Part shown: piece by piece, positions 8,096 to 16,832 of the stretch
Position numbering within the stretch: position 1 is the stretch's first letter
Layout: every line of letters starts with the position of its first letter
Assembly (NCBI RefSeq): GCF_001315015.1
Contig: NZ_CP012914.1
Location: 1,116,001 to 1,180,000 of the forward strand
Direction of reading: 5' to 3'
Source of the DNA: Azospirillum brasilense
GTDB lineage: Bacteria > Pseudomonadota > Alphaproteobacteria > Azospirillales > Azospirillaceae
Length of the DNA: 64,000 nucleotides
Notes under the pieces: generated by a model
What the model saw: the letters and a program-made list of their open reading frames with translations, nothing else
Told to the model about the DNA's origin: nothing
Database searches by the model: none
Translations under genes and position numbers: made by a program

Positions 8096-8316
8096 TCGAA
8101 TCTCCCAGGGCTGGAGAGGGGCAGCGGAAGAGGGGCGGGATGGGACAGCAGGGCCGGTCACGCAGAAACGGTAACGCAGGAAACGGAACGCAACAAGAAC
8201 AAATTCGGCCGGCCCCTTGCCCAAAGGGGACTCCGCGTTGATTCCCCTTGCCCGGCGGGCGATTCGGGAAAAAATTCGCTGACCGGAACGATGTTCGAAC
8301 CGACGAGGACCTGACC

Positions 8317-9717
8317 ATGACCGGCAAGACCGGGATGCGCACCGAGACCGACAGCTTCGGACCGATCGAGGTTGCCGCCGACCGTTACTGGGGCGCCCAG
8401 ACGCAGCGCTCGCTGCGCAACTTCCGCATCGGCGGGGAGCGCATGCCGCCGGCGCTGGTGCGCGCGCTGGGCATCCAGAAGAAGGCGTCGGCGCTCGCCA
8501 ACATGGCGCTGGAGGTGCTCGACCCCCGGCTGGGCCGCGCCATCGTCGAGGCGGCGGAGGAGGTGATCGACGGCACGCTGGCCGATCATTTCCCGCTGGT
8601 GGTCTGGCAGACCGGCTCCGGCACCCAGACGAACATGAACGCCAACGAGGTCATCTCCAACCGCGCCATCGAGGCGCTGGGCGGCGAGATGGGCTCGAAG
8701 AAGCCGGTCCACCCCAACGACCACGTCAACATGGGGCAGTCGTCCAACGACAGCTTCCCCACCGCCATGCACATCGCCGCGGCCGAGCAGATCCACCACG
8801 AGCTTCTGCCGGCGCTGGAGCACCTGCACGCGGCGCTGGCGGCGAAGGCGGCGGAGTTCGCCGACATCGTGAAGATCGGGCGCACCCACCTCCAGGACGC
8901 CACGCCGCTGACCCTGGGGCAGGAGTTCTCCGGCTACGCCACCCAGATCGCCTATGGGATCGAGCGGGTGAAGGCGTCGCTGCCCCAGCTCTACCGGCTG
9001 GCCCAGGGCGGCACGGCGGTGGGCACCGGGCTGAACGCCAAGACCGGCTTCGCCGAAGCCTTCGCCGAGGAGGTGGCCGCCATCACCGGGCTGCCCTTCG
9101 TCACCGCCGAGAACAAGTTCGAGGCGCTGGCGACCCACGACGCGCTGGTGGACGCGCATGGCAGCCTGAACACGCTGGCGGTGTCGCTGATGAAGATCGC
9201 CAACGACATCCGCCTGCTCGGCTCCGGCCCGCGCTGCGGCATCGGAGAGATCGCTCTGCCGGAGAACGAGCCCGGCTCCTCGATCATGCCCGGCAAGGTG
9301 AACCCCACCCAGTCGGAGGCGATGACCATGGTCTGCGCCCAGGTGATGGGCAACCAGACCACCGTCAGCATCGCCGGCGCCACCGGCCATTTCGAGCTGA
9401 ACGTCTTCAAGCCGGTGATCGCCTACAACGTGCTCCAGTCGATCCGGCTGCTGGCCGACGCCTGCAACAGCTTCACCGACAACGCGGTGGTCGGCATCGA
9501 GGCGAACCGCGAGCGCATCGGCCAACTGCTGAACGAGAGCCTGATGCTGGTCACCGCGCTGAACCCGCACATCGGCTACGACAACGCGGCGAAGATCGCC
9601 AAGAAGGCCCACAAGGAGGGAACGACCCTGAAACAGGCCGGCGTGGCGCTGGGCCTCCTGACCGAGGAGCAGTTCGATCAGTGGGTCAAGCCGGAAACCA
9701 TGGTGAAGCCCCGGTGA
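8317..9717 (+). CDS. fumC: Fumarate hydratase, class II
   Basis: The 466-residue enzyme interconverts fumarate and malate in the TCA cycle and is a cytosolic homotetramer that needs no iron-sulfur cluster. [14 protein letters not shown] at about 132-145 and the superfamily signature [11 protein letters not shown] at 320-330 are both intact, as is the early [15 protein letters not shown] substrate loop. The length matches the family. ATG 8317 has GAGGA nine bases upstream; the open frame from 8248 is extra. It is followed 19 bp later by a small ribbon-helix-helix gene that may be co-transcribed. Confidence 0.97.
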   Translation: MTGKTGMRTETDSFGPIEVAADRYWGAQTQRSLRNFRIGGERMPPALVRALGIQKKASALANMALEVLDPRLGRAIVEAAEEVIDGTLADHFPLVVWQTGSGTQTNMNANEVISNRAIEALGGEMGSKKPVHPNDHVNMGQSSNDSFPTAMHIAAAEQIHHELLPALEHLHAALAAKAAEFADIVKIGRTHLQDATPLTLGQEFSGYATQIAYGIERVKASLPQLYRLAQGGTAVGTGLNAKTGFAEAFAEEVAAITGLPFVTAENKFEALATHDALVDAHGSLNTLAVSLMKIANDIRLLGSGPRCGIGEIALPENEPGSSIMPGKVNPTQSEAMTMVCAQVMGNQTTVSIAGATGHFELNVFKPVIAYNVLQSIRLLADACNSFTDNAVVGIEANRERIGQLLNESLMLVTALNPHIGYDNAAKIAKKAHKEGTTLKQAGVALGLLTEEQFDQWVKPETMVKPR

Positions 9718-9736
9718 GCGGGGCTGCGCGCCGTCC

Positions 9737-9940
9737 ATGAAGAAGCGCTCCGTCCTCATCGCCGGGCACCCGACCAGCGTCTCCCTGGAAGAGGAATTCT
9801 GGGAGGCGCTGAAGGGCCTTGCGCAGGCGCGGGGCATGTCGGTCAACGCCCTGATCGAGGAGATCGATTCGACCCGCAGCGGCAACCTGTCGAGCGCGAT
9901 CCGCGTCCATGTGCTGAACGCGGTGCAGGGGCGCGGGTAG
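9737..9940 (+). CDS. Ribbon-helix-helix DNA-binding domain protein
   Basis: A 67-residue protein that fits the RHH_4 (PF13467) family. A short beta strand (KRSVLIAGHPTSVSLE) is followed by two helices (EEFWEALKGLAQARGMSVNALIEEID, then NLSSAIRVHVLNAV). Such proteins pair their N-terminal strands to contact DNA. It sits just after fumC, but whether it controls that gene is not known. The ribosome site is weak, so translation may depend on coupling to fumC. Confidence 0.8.
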   Translation: MKKRSVLIAGHPTSVSLEEEFWEALKGLAQARGMSVNALIEEIDSTRSGNLSSAIRVHVLNAVQGRG

Positions 9941-10025
9941 GAGCATCCTGCCCCCGCCGGGGGCGCCCCTGGACAGGCGGCGGGGGGACGGCTACACCCT
10001 TGCGCCGGACCGCCCCCTTCCCCCC

Positions 10026-10757
10026 GTGCCAGAGTGTCCGCCCGTGACGCCCGACATCACCCTTCTCGATATCGTCGCCTTCCTGTGGTTCCTGGCCTGC
10101 TGGGCGGGCTTCACGCTGGTCCAGGACCACATGCTGGGCGGGCGCATGGTCGTCAACCAGCATCTGAAGAAGGTGCGCCGCCATTGGATGGAGCGGATGC
10201 TGGAGCGCGACAACCGCATCATGGATTCGCAGCTCGTCGGCCACACGATGCAGAGCTGCACCTTCTTCGCCAGCACGAACATGCTGGTGCTGGCCGGTCT
10301 GGTCGGCGCCTTCGGCGCGGTGGAGAACGCCCACAAGCTGGTCGGCACGCTGTCCTTCACAGTGCCGACCAGCCGCGAGTTCTTCGAGCTGAAGATGCTG
10401 CTGCTCGTGGCGATCTTCACCTTCGGCTTCTTCAAATTCACCTGGGCGTTGCGCCAGTACAATTACTGCTGCGCCCTGATCGGCTCCGCCCCGCTGCCCC
10501 CGGTGCCGGCGGAGGAGAAGACGGCGATGGCGGACAGCATCGCCGCCGCCATGACGCTGGCCGTCAAGGCGCTGAACGGCGGCATGCGCGCCTATTACTT
10601 CGCCATGGCGGCGCTGGCCTGGATGCTCGGCCCCTGGTTCTTCATGGTGTCCACCGCGGCGGTCATCGTCGTCCTGACCCGTCGGCAGGGCTTCTCGGCA
10701 ACGGAAAAGGTCATCCGCGTACAGGTGGATGCGCTGGAGAGACGCGAGCGGCGTTGA
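10026..10757 (+). CDS. DUF599 family inner-membrane protein
   Basis: The protein is about 243 residues with four hydrophobic segments: LLDIVAFLWFLACWAGFTLV, a central segment around STNMLVLAGLVGAFGAV, LKMLLLVAIFTFGFFKF, and one near the C-terminus (AMAALAWMLGPWFFMVSTAAVIVV). ERDNRIMDSQL, FFASTNMLVLAGL, FFKFTWALRQYNYCC and GGMRAYYF are strong DUF599 signatures. The function of this family is unknown. The start is uncertain: GTG codons at 10026 and 10044 are both possible, and neither has a good ribosome site. Confidence 0.88.
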   Translation: MPECPPVTPDITLLDIVAFLWFLACWAGFTLVQDHMLGGRMVVNQHLKKVRRHWMERMLERDNRIMDSQLVGHTMQSCTFFASTNMLVLAGLVGAFGAVENAHKLVGTLSFTVPTSREFFELKMLLLVAIFTFGFFKFTWALRQYNYCCALIGSAPLPPVPAEEKTAMADSIAAAMTLAVKALNGGMRAYYFAMAALAWMLGPWFFMVSTAAVIVVLTRRQGFSATEKVIRVQVDALERRERR

Positions 10758-10899
10758 TGCACGTTTTTGGCGATAAATATGTTAAAATGTTCTAAATCTG
10801 CGACGTTATGGCCAATACGCTGCAGTGCAAATTGATGCTTTTGTCATAGCCGCTTGATGGATGCGTGCGCTGCAGCACGCCATGTTGAGGGGATCGGCC

Positions 10900-11076
10900 A
10901 TGGACATCGACACAGCGGTATCGGTCTTGAATTCGCTGGACGAGGCGGAACGGCTTCTGGCGGAGGTCCGGCTGCATCCGGGGGCCTGCGGCGCCGCCAA
11001 GGAGTTTATGGACCGCAACCGCGAGCTGCTCGATCAGGCGCGCCATTGCATCGATGCGGCGCACGAACTGGCCTGA
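10900..11076 (+). CDS. Very small acidic helical protein, unknown
   Basis: A 58-residue protein (MDIDTAVSVLNSLDEAERLLAEV...) with a good GAGGGG ribosome site ahead of ATG 10900. Two helices are expected around DEAERLLAEVRLHPG and AAKEFMDRNRELLDQARHCIDAAHEL. No family was recognised. It stands alone between a DUF599 gene and a convergent EAL-domain gene, downstream of an AT-rich leader at 10760-10850 that probably carries its promoter. Confidence 0.55.
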   Translation: MDIDTAVSVLNSLDEAERLLAEVRLHPGACGAAKEFMDRNRELLDQARHCIDAAHELA

Positions 11077-11079
11077 TGT

Positions 11080-11097
11080 CCGCCTGACAACAGGCGG
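11080..11097. terminator. Short hairpin between convergent genes
   Basis: CCGCCTG and CAGGCGG form a perfect 7-bp stem with an ACAA loop. It lies between the small gene ending at 11076 and the EAL gene ending at 11121. There is no U-tract. Confidence 0.5.
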
Positions 11098-11120
11098 GAG
11101 TGGCCGGTTCCCGCCGCGCG

Positions 11121-12881
11121 TCAGCCCTTTCTGAGAACCTTGCCGCCTGTGCCGGCCATCTTCGTCCAGTCCTTCGCAAAATAGGCGAAGTCGCGGGACG
11201 GGCGGCTGTAGAGGTAGCCCTGGGCCAGCGACACGCCCAGCTCCGTCAAGAGTTGCGCGTGTTCCGGCCCTTCCACCTGCTCCCCGATCAGCCCGAGTCC
11301 CAGCTGGCGGCACACGTCCACCATGGACCGCAGCATCGCCATGTCGCGCCCGTTGTGCACGGCGCCGCGGACGAAGTGCCCGTCGATCTTCGCGAAGTCG
11401 GCCTGGATGCCGTAGAGCGACTGGAAGGAGGTCGATCCGGCCCCGACATCGTCCAGGCAGATGCGGAACCCGGCGGCGCGGAGCTTCTGCAGGACCTCGT
11501 TCAGCTTGGCGATATCGGTGACGACGACGGTCTCGGTCACCTCGATCAGCAGCTTGCGGGCAAGCTCGCCATAGGGCTCGGTCACCGCCAGGAACTGGCG
11601 CAGGAAGATCGGGCTCATCAACGTCTTGGCGGACAGGTTGATCGCCACGTCCGGCAGGGTCGGCTCCTTGCGGTGGGCGTGCATGGTGTCCAGCACCGAC
11701 TGCGTCAGCAGCAGGTCGAAATCGTAGATCAGCCCGACATCCTCGGCGAAGGTGATGAAGTCCGCCGGGGACAGCGTGCCCTCCACCCGCGTCAGCGCTT
11801 CGAGATGATGAACCGTCCGCGTCCCGATATCGACGATGGGCTGATAGACCACGAAGAAGTCGCGCTTCTCGATGGTCGCGCGCAGCCGCCCGATGCGGTC
11901 CACCGCGTCGGACAGCATGCGCTTGGCGCCGTCCTCCAGGCTGGAGATGGTGAACTCGCCGCCCTGGGCCGACGCGAAGGCCTGCACCGTGTAGACCAGC
12001 GCGCGCGCCGCGTCGGCCGGGTCCAGCCGTTCGTCCGACACGTCCAGCGACCAGGTGCGGATGCCGCCGGGCAGCTCGCCGCCGGCGCTCTGGATGATCT
12101 GGGTGATGTGGGCCTGCACCTCCTGCCCGTCGATGTCGGAGGCGTGGACGACGCCGTAGCGGTCGGTGGCCAGTTGACCGGCGCTGTCGCCGTTGGCGGA
12201 GATCGCCCGCAGATAGGCCTCGATCCCCTGCATCACCTCGCTCGCCGCCCCCTCGGGCAGGGCGTCCACCATCGATTGGAGCCCGTCGATCAACAGCAGG
12301 GTCAGGGCGTTGTCCAGCCCTTTCTCCCGCGCCTTGATGATGCGATCCTCCAGGATGTGGCTGAAGGCATTGCCATCGAGAAGCTGCCCCGCCGCGGCAA
12401 GCGCCTCGTTCGTGTTGCGCGGCCCGGAGGCCAGCAGAACGGTCAGGAACAGCGATCCGGGGCAGGAATCGAGCCGGCAGCCGCCGAGCAGCGCTGGAAA
12501 GCGGTTGCCGTCGCATCCCTGGAACACGACGCGCGCCGGCTTGATGCGGCCCTTGTCCTGGATGCGCTTGAACAGGACGGTGACGTACTTGCGGTCGTTC
12601 GGCGCCACGACATCGAGCAGGCTGGTGCCGACCAGACCCGCCACGTCGCCTTCGGTCAGGCGGCAGCGCGCACCCGCGCAAAACAGGATGTTTCCCCGCG
12701 CATCCGTCTCGATCAGCAGATCCGCGGCGGCGAAGGCAAAGCCGACGAAGCGGTCACGCTCGCGGTGCGACGGGCGTCGGACCTGCGTGCTGGTCTGCGG
12801 CACCGGGCGTCTGATCGAGTCATGCGCAAGCTGCATCGGCAATAGCCCGAAATTGAGAAAAAGTTTATCGAATTGCGTCAT
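11121..12881 (-). CDS. EAL-domain cyclic-di-GMP phosphodiesterase with PAS and degenerate GGDEF regions
   Basis: This 586-residue soluble protein has a PAS-like segment (about 45-150), a middle region resembling GGDEF, and a C-terminal EAL domain (about 335-570). In the EAL domain the signature LEALTRVEG, INLSAKTL, IEVTETVV, LDDVGAG, KIDGHFVR, GEQVEG and QGYLYSRP line up with the metal and c-di-GMP binding residues (E, N, E, DD, K, E, Q), so activity is likely. In the middle region DRYGVVHA stands where GGDEF should be, so cyclase activity is unlikely. It probably hydrolyses c-di-GMP to pGpG and links a PAS-sensed cue to motility or biofilm behaviour. Confidence 0.9.
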   Translation of the reverse strand: MTQFDKLFLNFGLLPMQLAHDSIRRPVPQTSTQVRRPSHRERDRFVGFAFAAADLLIETDARGNILFCAGARCRLTEGDVAGLVGTSLLDVVAPNDRKYVTVLFKRIQDKGRIKPARVVFQGCDGNRFPALLGGCRLDSCPGSLFLTVLLASGPRNTNEALAAAGQLLDGNAFSHILEDRIIKAREKGLDNALTLLLIDGLQSMVDALPEGAASEVMQGIEAYLRAISANGDSAGQLATDRYGVVHASDIDGQEVQAHITQIIQSAGGELPGGIRTWSLDVSDERLDPADAARALVYTVQAFASAQGGEFTISSLEDGAKRMLSDAVDRIGRLRATIEKRDFFVVYQPIVDIGTRTVHHLEALTRVEGTLSPADFITFAEDVGLIYDFDLLLTQSVLDTMHAHRKEPTLPDVAINLSAKTLMSPIFLRQFLAVTEPYGELARKLLIEVTETVVVTDIAKLNEVLQKLRAAGFRICLDDVGAGSTSFQSLYGIQADFAKIDGHFVRGAVHNGRDMAMLRSMVDVCRQLGLGLIGEQVEGPEHAQLLTELGVSLAQGYLYSRPSRDFAYFAKDWTKMAGTGGKVLRKG

Positions 12882-12942
12882 TCATTGAATGGAGACTAGC
12901 CGTGTTCCCGTTCTGAAAAAAGCAGCAAGATTTGCCCCGCCA

Positions 12943-12962
12943 TTCCGAAGAAAAGTTCGGAA
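12943..12962. promoter_or_regulatory. Inverted repeat upstream of the EAL gene
   Basis: TTCCGAA at 12943-12949 and TTCGGAA at 12956-12962 form a perfect 7-bp inverted repeat with a 6-bp spacer. It lies about 61 bp upstream of the EAL-gene start (12881) in an AT-richer intergenic stretch. It could be an operator, but the regulator is unknown. Confidence 0.35.
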
Positions 12963-13032
12963 CCTAGAATTTTCAATGATTTAAAGAGAAATATGGTTTT
13001 GAGCCGCGCCGGATTATCGCACCCGCCGCGAG

Positions 13033-13078
13033 AAAAAAACGACGGCGGGCCATTTCCGAACAGGAAACGGCCCGCCGC
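13033..13078 (-). terminator. Rho-independent terminator of purEK
   Basis: On the minus strand, GGCGGGCC-GTTTCC-TGTTC-GGAAA-TGGCCCGCC forms a long hairpin followed by seven T residues (plus-strand A run at 13033-13039). It lies directly downstream of the purK stop at 13111. This is the clearest terminator in the window. Confidence 0.9.
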
Positions 13079-13110
13079 AGCGATCAAAAGCGGAGAATCG
13101 ACCGGAAGGG

Positions 13111-14193
13111 TCAGGAGCGGGGATGGAGCCGGGTCACATGGCCCATCTTGCGGCCGGGACGGGACTCCGCCTTGCCATAGAGATGCAGGCGGGCGCCCGG
13201 CTCGGCCATCAGCGCCGGCCAGCGGTCCGCGTCGGCGCCGATCAGATTCTCCATCTCGGCGTCCGCCACCCGCTCCACCGAGCCGAGCGGCAGGCCGCAG
13301 ACGGCGCGGACGAGCTGCTCGAACTGGCAGGAATGGCAGGCGTCCATGGTCCAGTGGCCGGAGTTGTGCGGGCGCGGTGCCATCTCGTTGACCAGCACGC
13401 CGCCGTCCGGCGTCACGAACATCTCCACCGCCAGCACGCCGACGAGGTCCAGCGCCTCGGCGATGCGGCGGGCGACCCGCTCGGCCTCGGCCGCCGTCTC
13501 CGCGGGAACGCGGGCCGGAGCGATGGTCCTGTCGAGGATGCCGTCCTTGTGCCGGTTCTCCACGGCGGGGTAGGCCGCCATGCTGCCGTCCAGCCCACGG
13601 GCGACGATCACCGACACCTCGCAGGTGAAGGAGACGAAGCCCTCCACGATGCCGGCGTCGGAACCGATGGCCGCCCAGGCCTCCGCCGGGTCGCTGCCCG
13701 GCTCGATGCGGGCCTGCCCCTTACCGTCATAGCCGAGGCGGGTGGATTTCAGGATGCAGCGCGGGCCGATCTCCGCCACGGCCTTCGCCACCTCGTCGGC
13801 GTTGCGGGCGGCGCGCCAGGGGGCGGTGCCGATGCCCAGCGCGTTGACGAAGGATTTCTCCTCCACCCGGTCCTGGGCGACCGACAGCACCGTGCCGCCG
13901 GGATGGACGGGGGTGAAGCGGCCGAGATGCTCGACCACGGCGACCGGGACGTTCTCCCATTCCAGCGTCACCACGTCGACGGAGCGGGCGAAGGCCTCCA
14001 GCGCGTCGAGGTCGTCCCAGCCGGCGGAGGTGACGGCCGCCGCGACCTGGGCGCCGGGGCTGCCCTGCGATCCCGGCGCGTAGACGTGCGTCTTGTAGCC
14101 CAGCCGGGCGGCGGCAAGCGCGGTCATGCGGCCGAGCTGGCCGTCGCCGAGCATGCCGATGGTCGAACCGGGCGGAAGGATGCGGTGGGCCAT
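13111..14193 (-). CDS. purK: N5-carboxyaminoimidazole ribonucleotide synthase
   Basis: A 360-residue ATP-grasp enzyme of de novo purine synthesis. It converts AIR, ATP and bicarbonate to N5-CAIR, which PurE then rearranges. The N-terminal GMLGDGQLGRM is the nucleotide-fold loop. CILKSTRLGYDGKGQ and EVSVIVARG belong to ATP-grasp, and VNEMAPRPHNSGHWTMDAC is the PurK C-terminal signature. The length is normal. The purE stop is three bases before the ATG, so the two are almost certainly translationally coupled, with a terminator right after purK. Confidence 0.97.
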   Translation of the reverse strand: MAHRILPPGSTIGMLGDGQLGRMTALAAARLGYKTHVYAPGSQGSPGAQVAAAVTSAGWDDLDALEAFARSVDVVTLEWENVPVAVVEHLGRFTPVHPGGTVLSVAQDRVEEKSFVNALGIGTAPWRAARNADEVAKAVAEIGPRCILKSTRLGYDGKGQARIEPGSDPAEAWAAIGSDAGIVEGFVSFTCEVSVIVARGLDGSMAAYPAVENRHKDGILDRTIAPARVPAETAAEAERVARRIAEALDLVGVLAVEMFVTPDGGVLVNEMAPRPHNSGHWTMDACHSCQFEQLVRAVCGLPLGSVERVADAEMENLIGADADRWPALMAEPGARLHLYGKAESRPGRKMGHVTRLHPRS

Positions 14194-14196
14194 GGT

Positions 14197-14718
14197 TCAG
14201 GCGGGCTCGTCGACAGGGGCTTCGGCGACGGCGGCGGTCTGGCGGGCGCGCCAGGCGTCCAGCGCCTCGGCGACTGCCGGGTCCATCAGGGCAATGACCG
14301 AGCCGGCGAGCAATGCTGCGTTGATGGCGCCGGCCTTGCCGATGGCCAGCGTGCCCACCGGAACGCCGCCGGGCATTTGGACGATCGACAGCAGACTGTC
14401 CATGCCCTTCAGCGCGTGGCTTTCCACCGGGACGCCGAAGACGGGCAGGGGGGTCATGGAGGCGGCCATGCCCGGCAGGTGCGCGGCGCCGCCGGCCCCG
14501 GCGATGACCACCTTCAGGCCGCGCTCACGGGCGGTGGTGGCGTATTCGACCAGACGCTGCGGGGTGCGGTGGGCGGAGACGATCCGGACCTCGTGCGGGA
14601 CGCCGAGCGCGGTCAGCGTCTCGGCGGCGTGCTTCATGGTGGTCCAGTCCGACTGGCTGCCCATGATGATGCCGACCAGCGGCTTGCGGTCGGTGGTGGC
14701 GGCGATGGATGCGGACAC
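14197..14718 (-). CDS. purE: N5-carboxyaminoimidazole ribonucleotide mutase
   Basis: A 173-residue protein with the class I PurE motifs: [10 protein letters not shown] near the N-terminus, [13 protein letters not shown], and the substrate loop [13 protein letters not shown]. It moves the carboxyl group of N5-CAIR to give CAIR. The family forms octamers in the cytosol. A longer Ala/Glu-rich C-terminal tail ([11 protein letters not shown]) follows the core. It is the first gene of the purEK pair. Confidence 0.97.
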   Translation of the reverse strand: MSASIAATTDRKPLVGIIMGSQSDWTTMKHAAETLTALGVPHEVRIVSAHRTPQRLVEYATTARERGLKVVIAGAGGAAHLPGMAASMTPLPVFGVPVESHALKGMDSLLSIVQMPGGVPVGTLAIGKAGAINAALLAGSVIALMDPAVAEALDAWRARQTAAVAEAPVDEPA

Positions 14719-14826
14719 GGCGCGCGCTTTCCTCTAGGTCCGGAAAGCGGCGCATTATAGAAAGCGCGCACGCGGAGTCCAGCGCGACGCGATGCGCCGG
14801 GCCATGTTCTCCGCCGAAAAACCGCC

Positions 14827-15027
14827 TCAGGCGATGATGTCGGGCAGCATACGGCTTTCCAGAACCATGATCTGGTCCTTGAGCGCGAGTTTGCGCTTCT
14901 TCAGACGTTGCATCTGAAGCTGGTCGAACGGCGCACGTTCGTGCAGTCGGGCGATCACGTCGTCGAGGTCGCGATGCTCGCTGCGAAGCGTGGCCAGTTT
15001 TTCCTTCAGCATCTCTTGTTCGTTCAT
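14827..15027 (-). CDS. YdcH-family (DUF465) small coiled-coil protein
   Basis: A 66-residue protein starting MNEQEMLKEKLATLRSEHRDLDD. Two long charged helices with LKKRKLALKDQIMVLE are typical of DUF465/YdcH proteins, which form small helical hairpins of unknown function. Start 15027 matches the known family length. It lies between purE and pfk on the strand opposite to pfk and does not appear to be in an operon. Confidence 0.85.
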   Translation of the reverse strand: MNEQEMLKEKLATLRSEHRDLDDVIARLHERAPFDQLQMQRLKKRKLALKDQIMVLESRMLPDIIA

Positions 15028-15228
15028 ACGCGCGGGGCCCGCTGGCTGAGCGGCGGGGACTATACCAGATTTCCGGCGCAACGGCAGTGCGAAACCACTC
15101 ATTCTTCGCAGGGTTATAATCCGGTCGCCGGAATGTAATATACTCGGAGGACCAGAACCATTGCGGTGGAGCAACGTTCTGGTATGACTACCTTTCGCAG
15201 CGGTTCCAGACGACACGGGACAGTCTCC

Positions 15229-16314
15229 ATGACAGCAGGCAAGCGCATCGGCATTCTCACCAGCGGCGGCGACTGCGCCGGGCTGAACGCGGTCATCCGC
15301 GCGGTGGTCCACCGGGCCGTCCTGACCTACGGCTGGCAGGTCCTGGGCATCAAGGAGGGCACCCAGGGGTTGCTGCAGCGTCCAGTGCAGTATCAGGTGC
15401 TCGACCTGCCGCAGGTTGACGGCAACATGATGCGCATGGGCGGCACGATCCTCGGCACGACCAACCGTGGCGACCCCTTCGCCTACCCGATGGCCGACGG
15501 CACCCAGAAGGACCGGTCGGACGAGATCATCGGCGGTTACCGCGAGCTGGGGCTGGACGCGCTGATCGGCATCGGCGGCGACGGCAGCTTCGCCATCCTG
15601 AAGAAGTTGGCCGACAAGGGCGGCTTCCAGATGGTCGGCATCCCCAAGACCATCGACAACGATCTCGGCCTGACCGAGGTGTCGGTCGGCTACGACACCG
15701 CCGTCGGCGTGGCGGTCGAGGCGCTCGACCGGCTCCAGCCGACCGCGGCGAGCCACGCCCGCGTCATGGTGCTGGAGGTGATGGGCCGCGACGCCGGCCA
15801 CATCGCCCTGGCCGCGGGCATCGCCGGCGGCGCCGACGTGGTGCTGATTCCCGAGATCGCCTACTCGATCGAGAAGATCGCCCAAAAGATCAAGCAGGTG
15901 CGCTCGACGGGCCGCAACTTCGCCCTGGTCGTGGTGTCGGAGGCGGTGAAGACCGTGGACGGCACCGGCGTGCAGAAGCTGTTCCAGGGCGGCCAGAAGC
16001 GCTACGGCGGCATTGGCGACTACATCGGCGAGAAGATCGCCGAGGCGACGGGGGCGGAGACCCGCGTCACCGTCCTGGGCCACGTCCAGCGCGGCAGCAT
16101 GCCCAGCCCGCGCGACCGTCTGGTCGCCTCGGCCTTCGGCGTGCACGCCGTGGACCTGATCGCCGAAGGCAAGTTCGATCGCATGGTCGCCTGGTCGGAC
16201 CGCGGCGTCATCGATGTGCCGATCACCGAGGCCATCGCCAAATACGCCTGCGTGGAGCTGGACGGCGCCATGGTCAAGACCGCCCGCGGCCTGGGCATCA
16301 GCCTGGGCGACTGA
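15229..16314 (+). CDS. 6-phosphofructokinase (mixed-type, group III)
   Basis: The 361-residue enzyme phosphorylates fructose 6-phosphate, or runs in reverse with pyrophosphate. GILTSGGDCAGLNAVIR binds the phosphate donor. GIGGDGS at 114-120 has Gly where strict PPi enzymes have Asp, and GIPKTIDND at 138-145 has Lys (K140) where E. coli PfkA has Gly. The Gly+Lys pairing is found in ATP-dependent group III actinobacterial enzymes, so ATP is the likely donor, but this needs assay. ATG 15229 is chosen because the protein begins MTAGKRIGIL as in homologues; the open frame to 15166 is extra. Confidence 0.88.
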   Translation: MTAGKRIGILTSGGDCAGLNAVIRAVVHRAVLTYGWQVLGIKEGTQGLLQRPVQYQVLDLPQVDGNMMRMGGTILGTTNRGDPFAYPMADGTQKDRSDEIIGGYRELGLDALIGIGGDGSFAILKKLADKGGFQMVGIPKTIDNDLGLTEVSVGYDTAVGVAVEALDRLQPTAASHARVMVLEVMGRDAGHIALAAGIAGGADVVLIPEIAYSIEKIAQKIKQVRSTGRNFALVVVSEAVKTVDGTGVQKLFQGGQKRYGGIGDYIGEKIAEATGAETRVTVLGHVQRGSMPSPRDRLVASAFGVHAVDLIAEGKFDRMVAWSDRGVIDVPITEAIAKYACVELDGAMVKTARGLGISLGD

Positions 16315-16357
16315 GTGGAGGCCTGTGGGGAGGCCATATGGGGAGGCAGGCGCGGCG

Positions 16358-16819
16358 ATGTCGGAAAACCCGCTCTGGGACTTCTCGCTCGCCGTCTACG
16401 GACGGCCCGGCGTGCCCGCCGCCTGCCTTGACCTTCAGGACCGGCTCGGCCAGGACGTGAACCTTCTGCTGTTCGCCGCCTGGGCGGGCATGGCCTGCAA
16501 CGCCGACCTGCCGGCGGAGGAGCTGGCGCGGATCGACACCGCGGTCGCTCCCTGGCGGGACGGGATGGTCCGCCCGTTGCGCGCCATCCGCCGCCGGGCG
16601 AAGGGGGAGGACGACACCCTCTACAAGCGCCTGAAGGCGGCGGAACTGGAGGCGGAGCGCGTCCAGCAAGACCGTCTCTTCGCCCTGTCCGGGCTCACTC
16701 CCGCGCCGGGCGGCGACGGCGCCGCGCTGGCCGCTGCCAATCTCTACCGGCTGGTGCCGGAGGGGGACCCGGCGGTGATGGCGCTGCTGGCGGCGCTCGG
16801 CACGCCGCCCGAGCCCTGA
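16358..16819 (+). CDS. TIGR02444 family protein
   Basis: A 153-residue alpha-helical protein. The opening MSENPLWDFSLAVYGRPGVPAACLDLQDRLGQDVNLLLFAAW is the conserved core of the TIGR02444 family, which has no assigned function. There is no signal peptide. ATG 16358 follows GGGGAGG at 16341-16346. It is 43 bp after the phosphofructokinase stop and 13 bp before a GNAT gene, so the three may form one transcript. Confidence 0.85.
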   Translation: MSENPLWDFSLAVYGRPGVPAACLDLQDRLGQDVNLLLFAAWAGMACNADLPAEELARIDTAVAPWRDGMVRPLRAIRRRAKGEDDTLYKRLKAAELEAERVQQDRLFALSGLTPAPGGDGAALAAANLYRLVPEGDPAVMALLAALGTPPEP

Positions 16820-16832
16820 CAGAACCGGTGCG

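Noticed and set aside
8280..8316. GGAAC ahead of fumC as an EcfG promoter
   Set aside because: No CGTT occurs at 16-17 bp spacing.
14827..16146. A 439-codon open frame antisense to the phosphofructokinase gene
   Set aside because: The sequence is His/Ala/Gly/Val-rich without recognisable domains except its last 66 codons, which are the real YdcH-like gene. The rest is a high-GC shadow.
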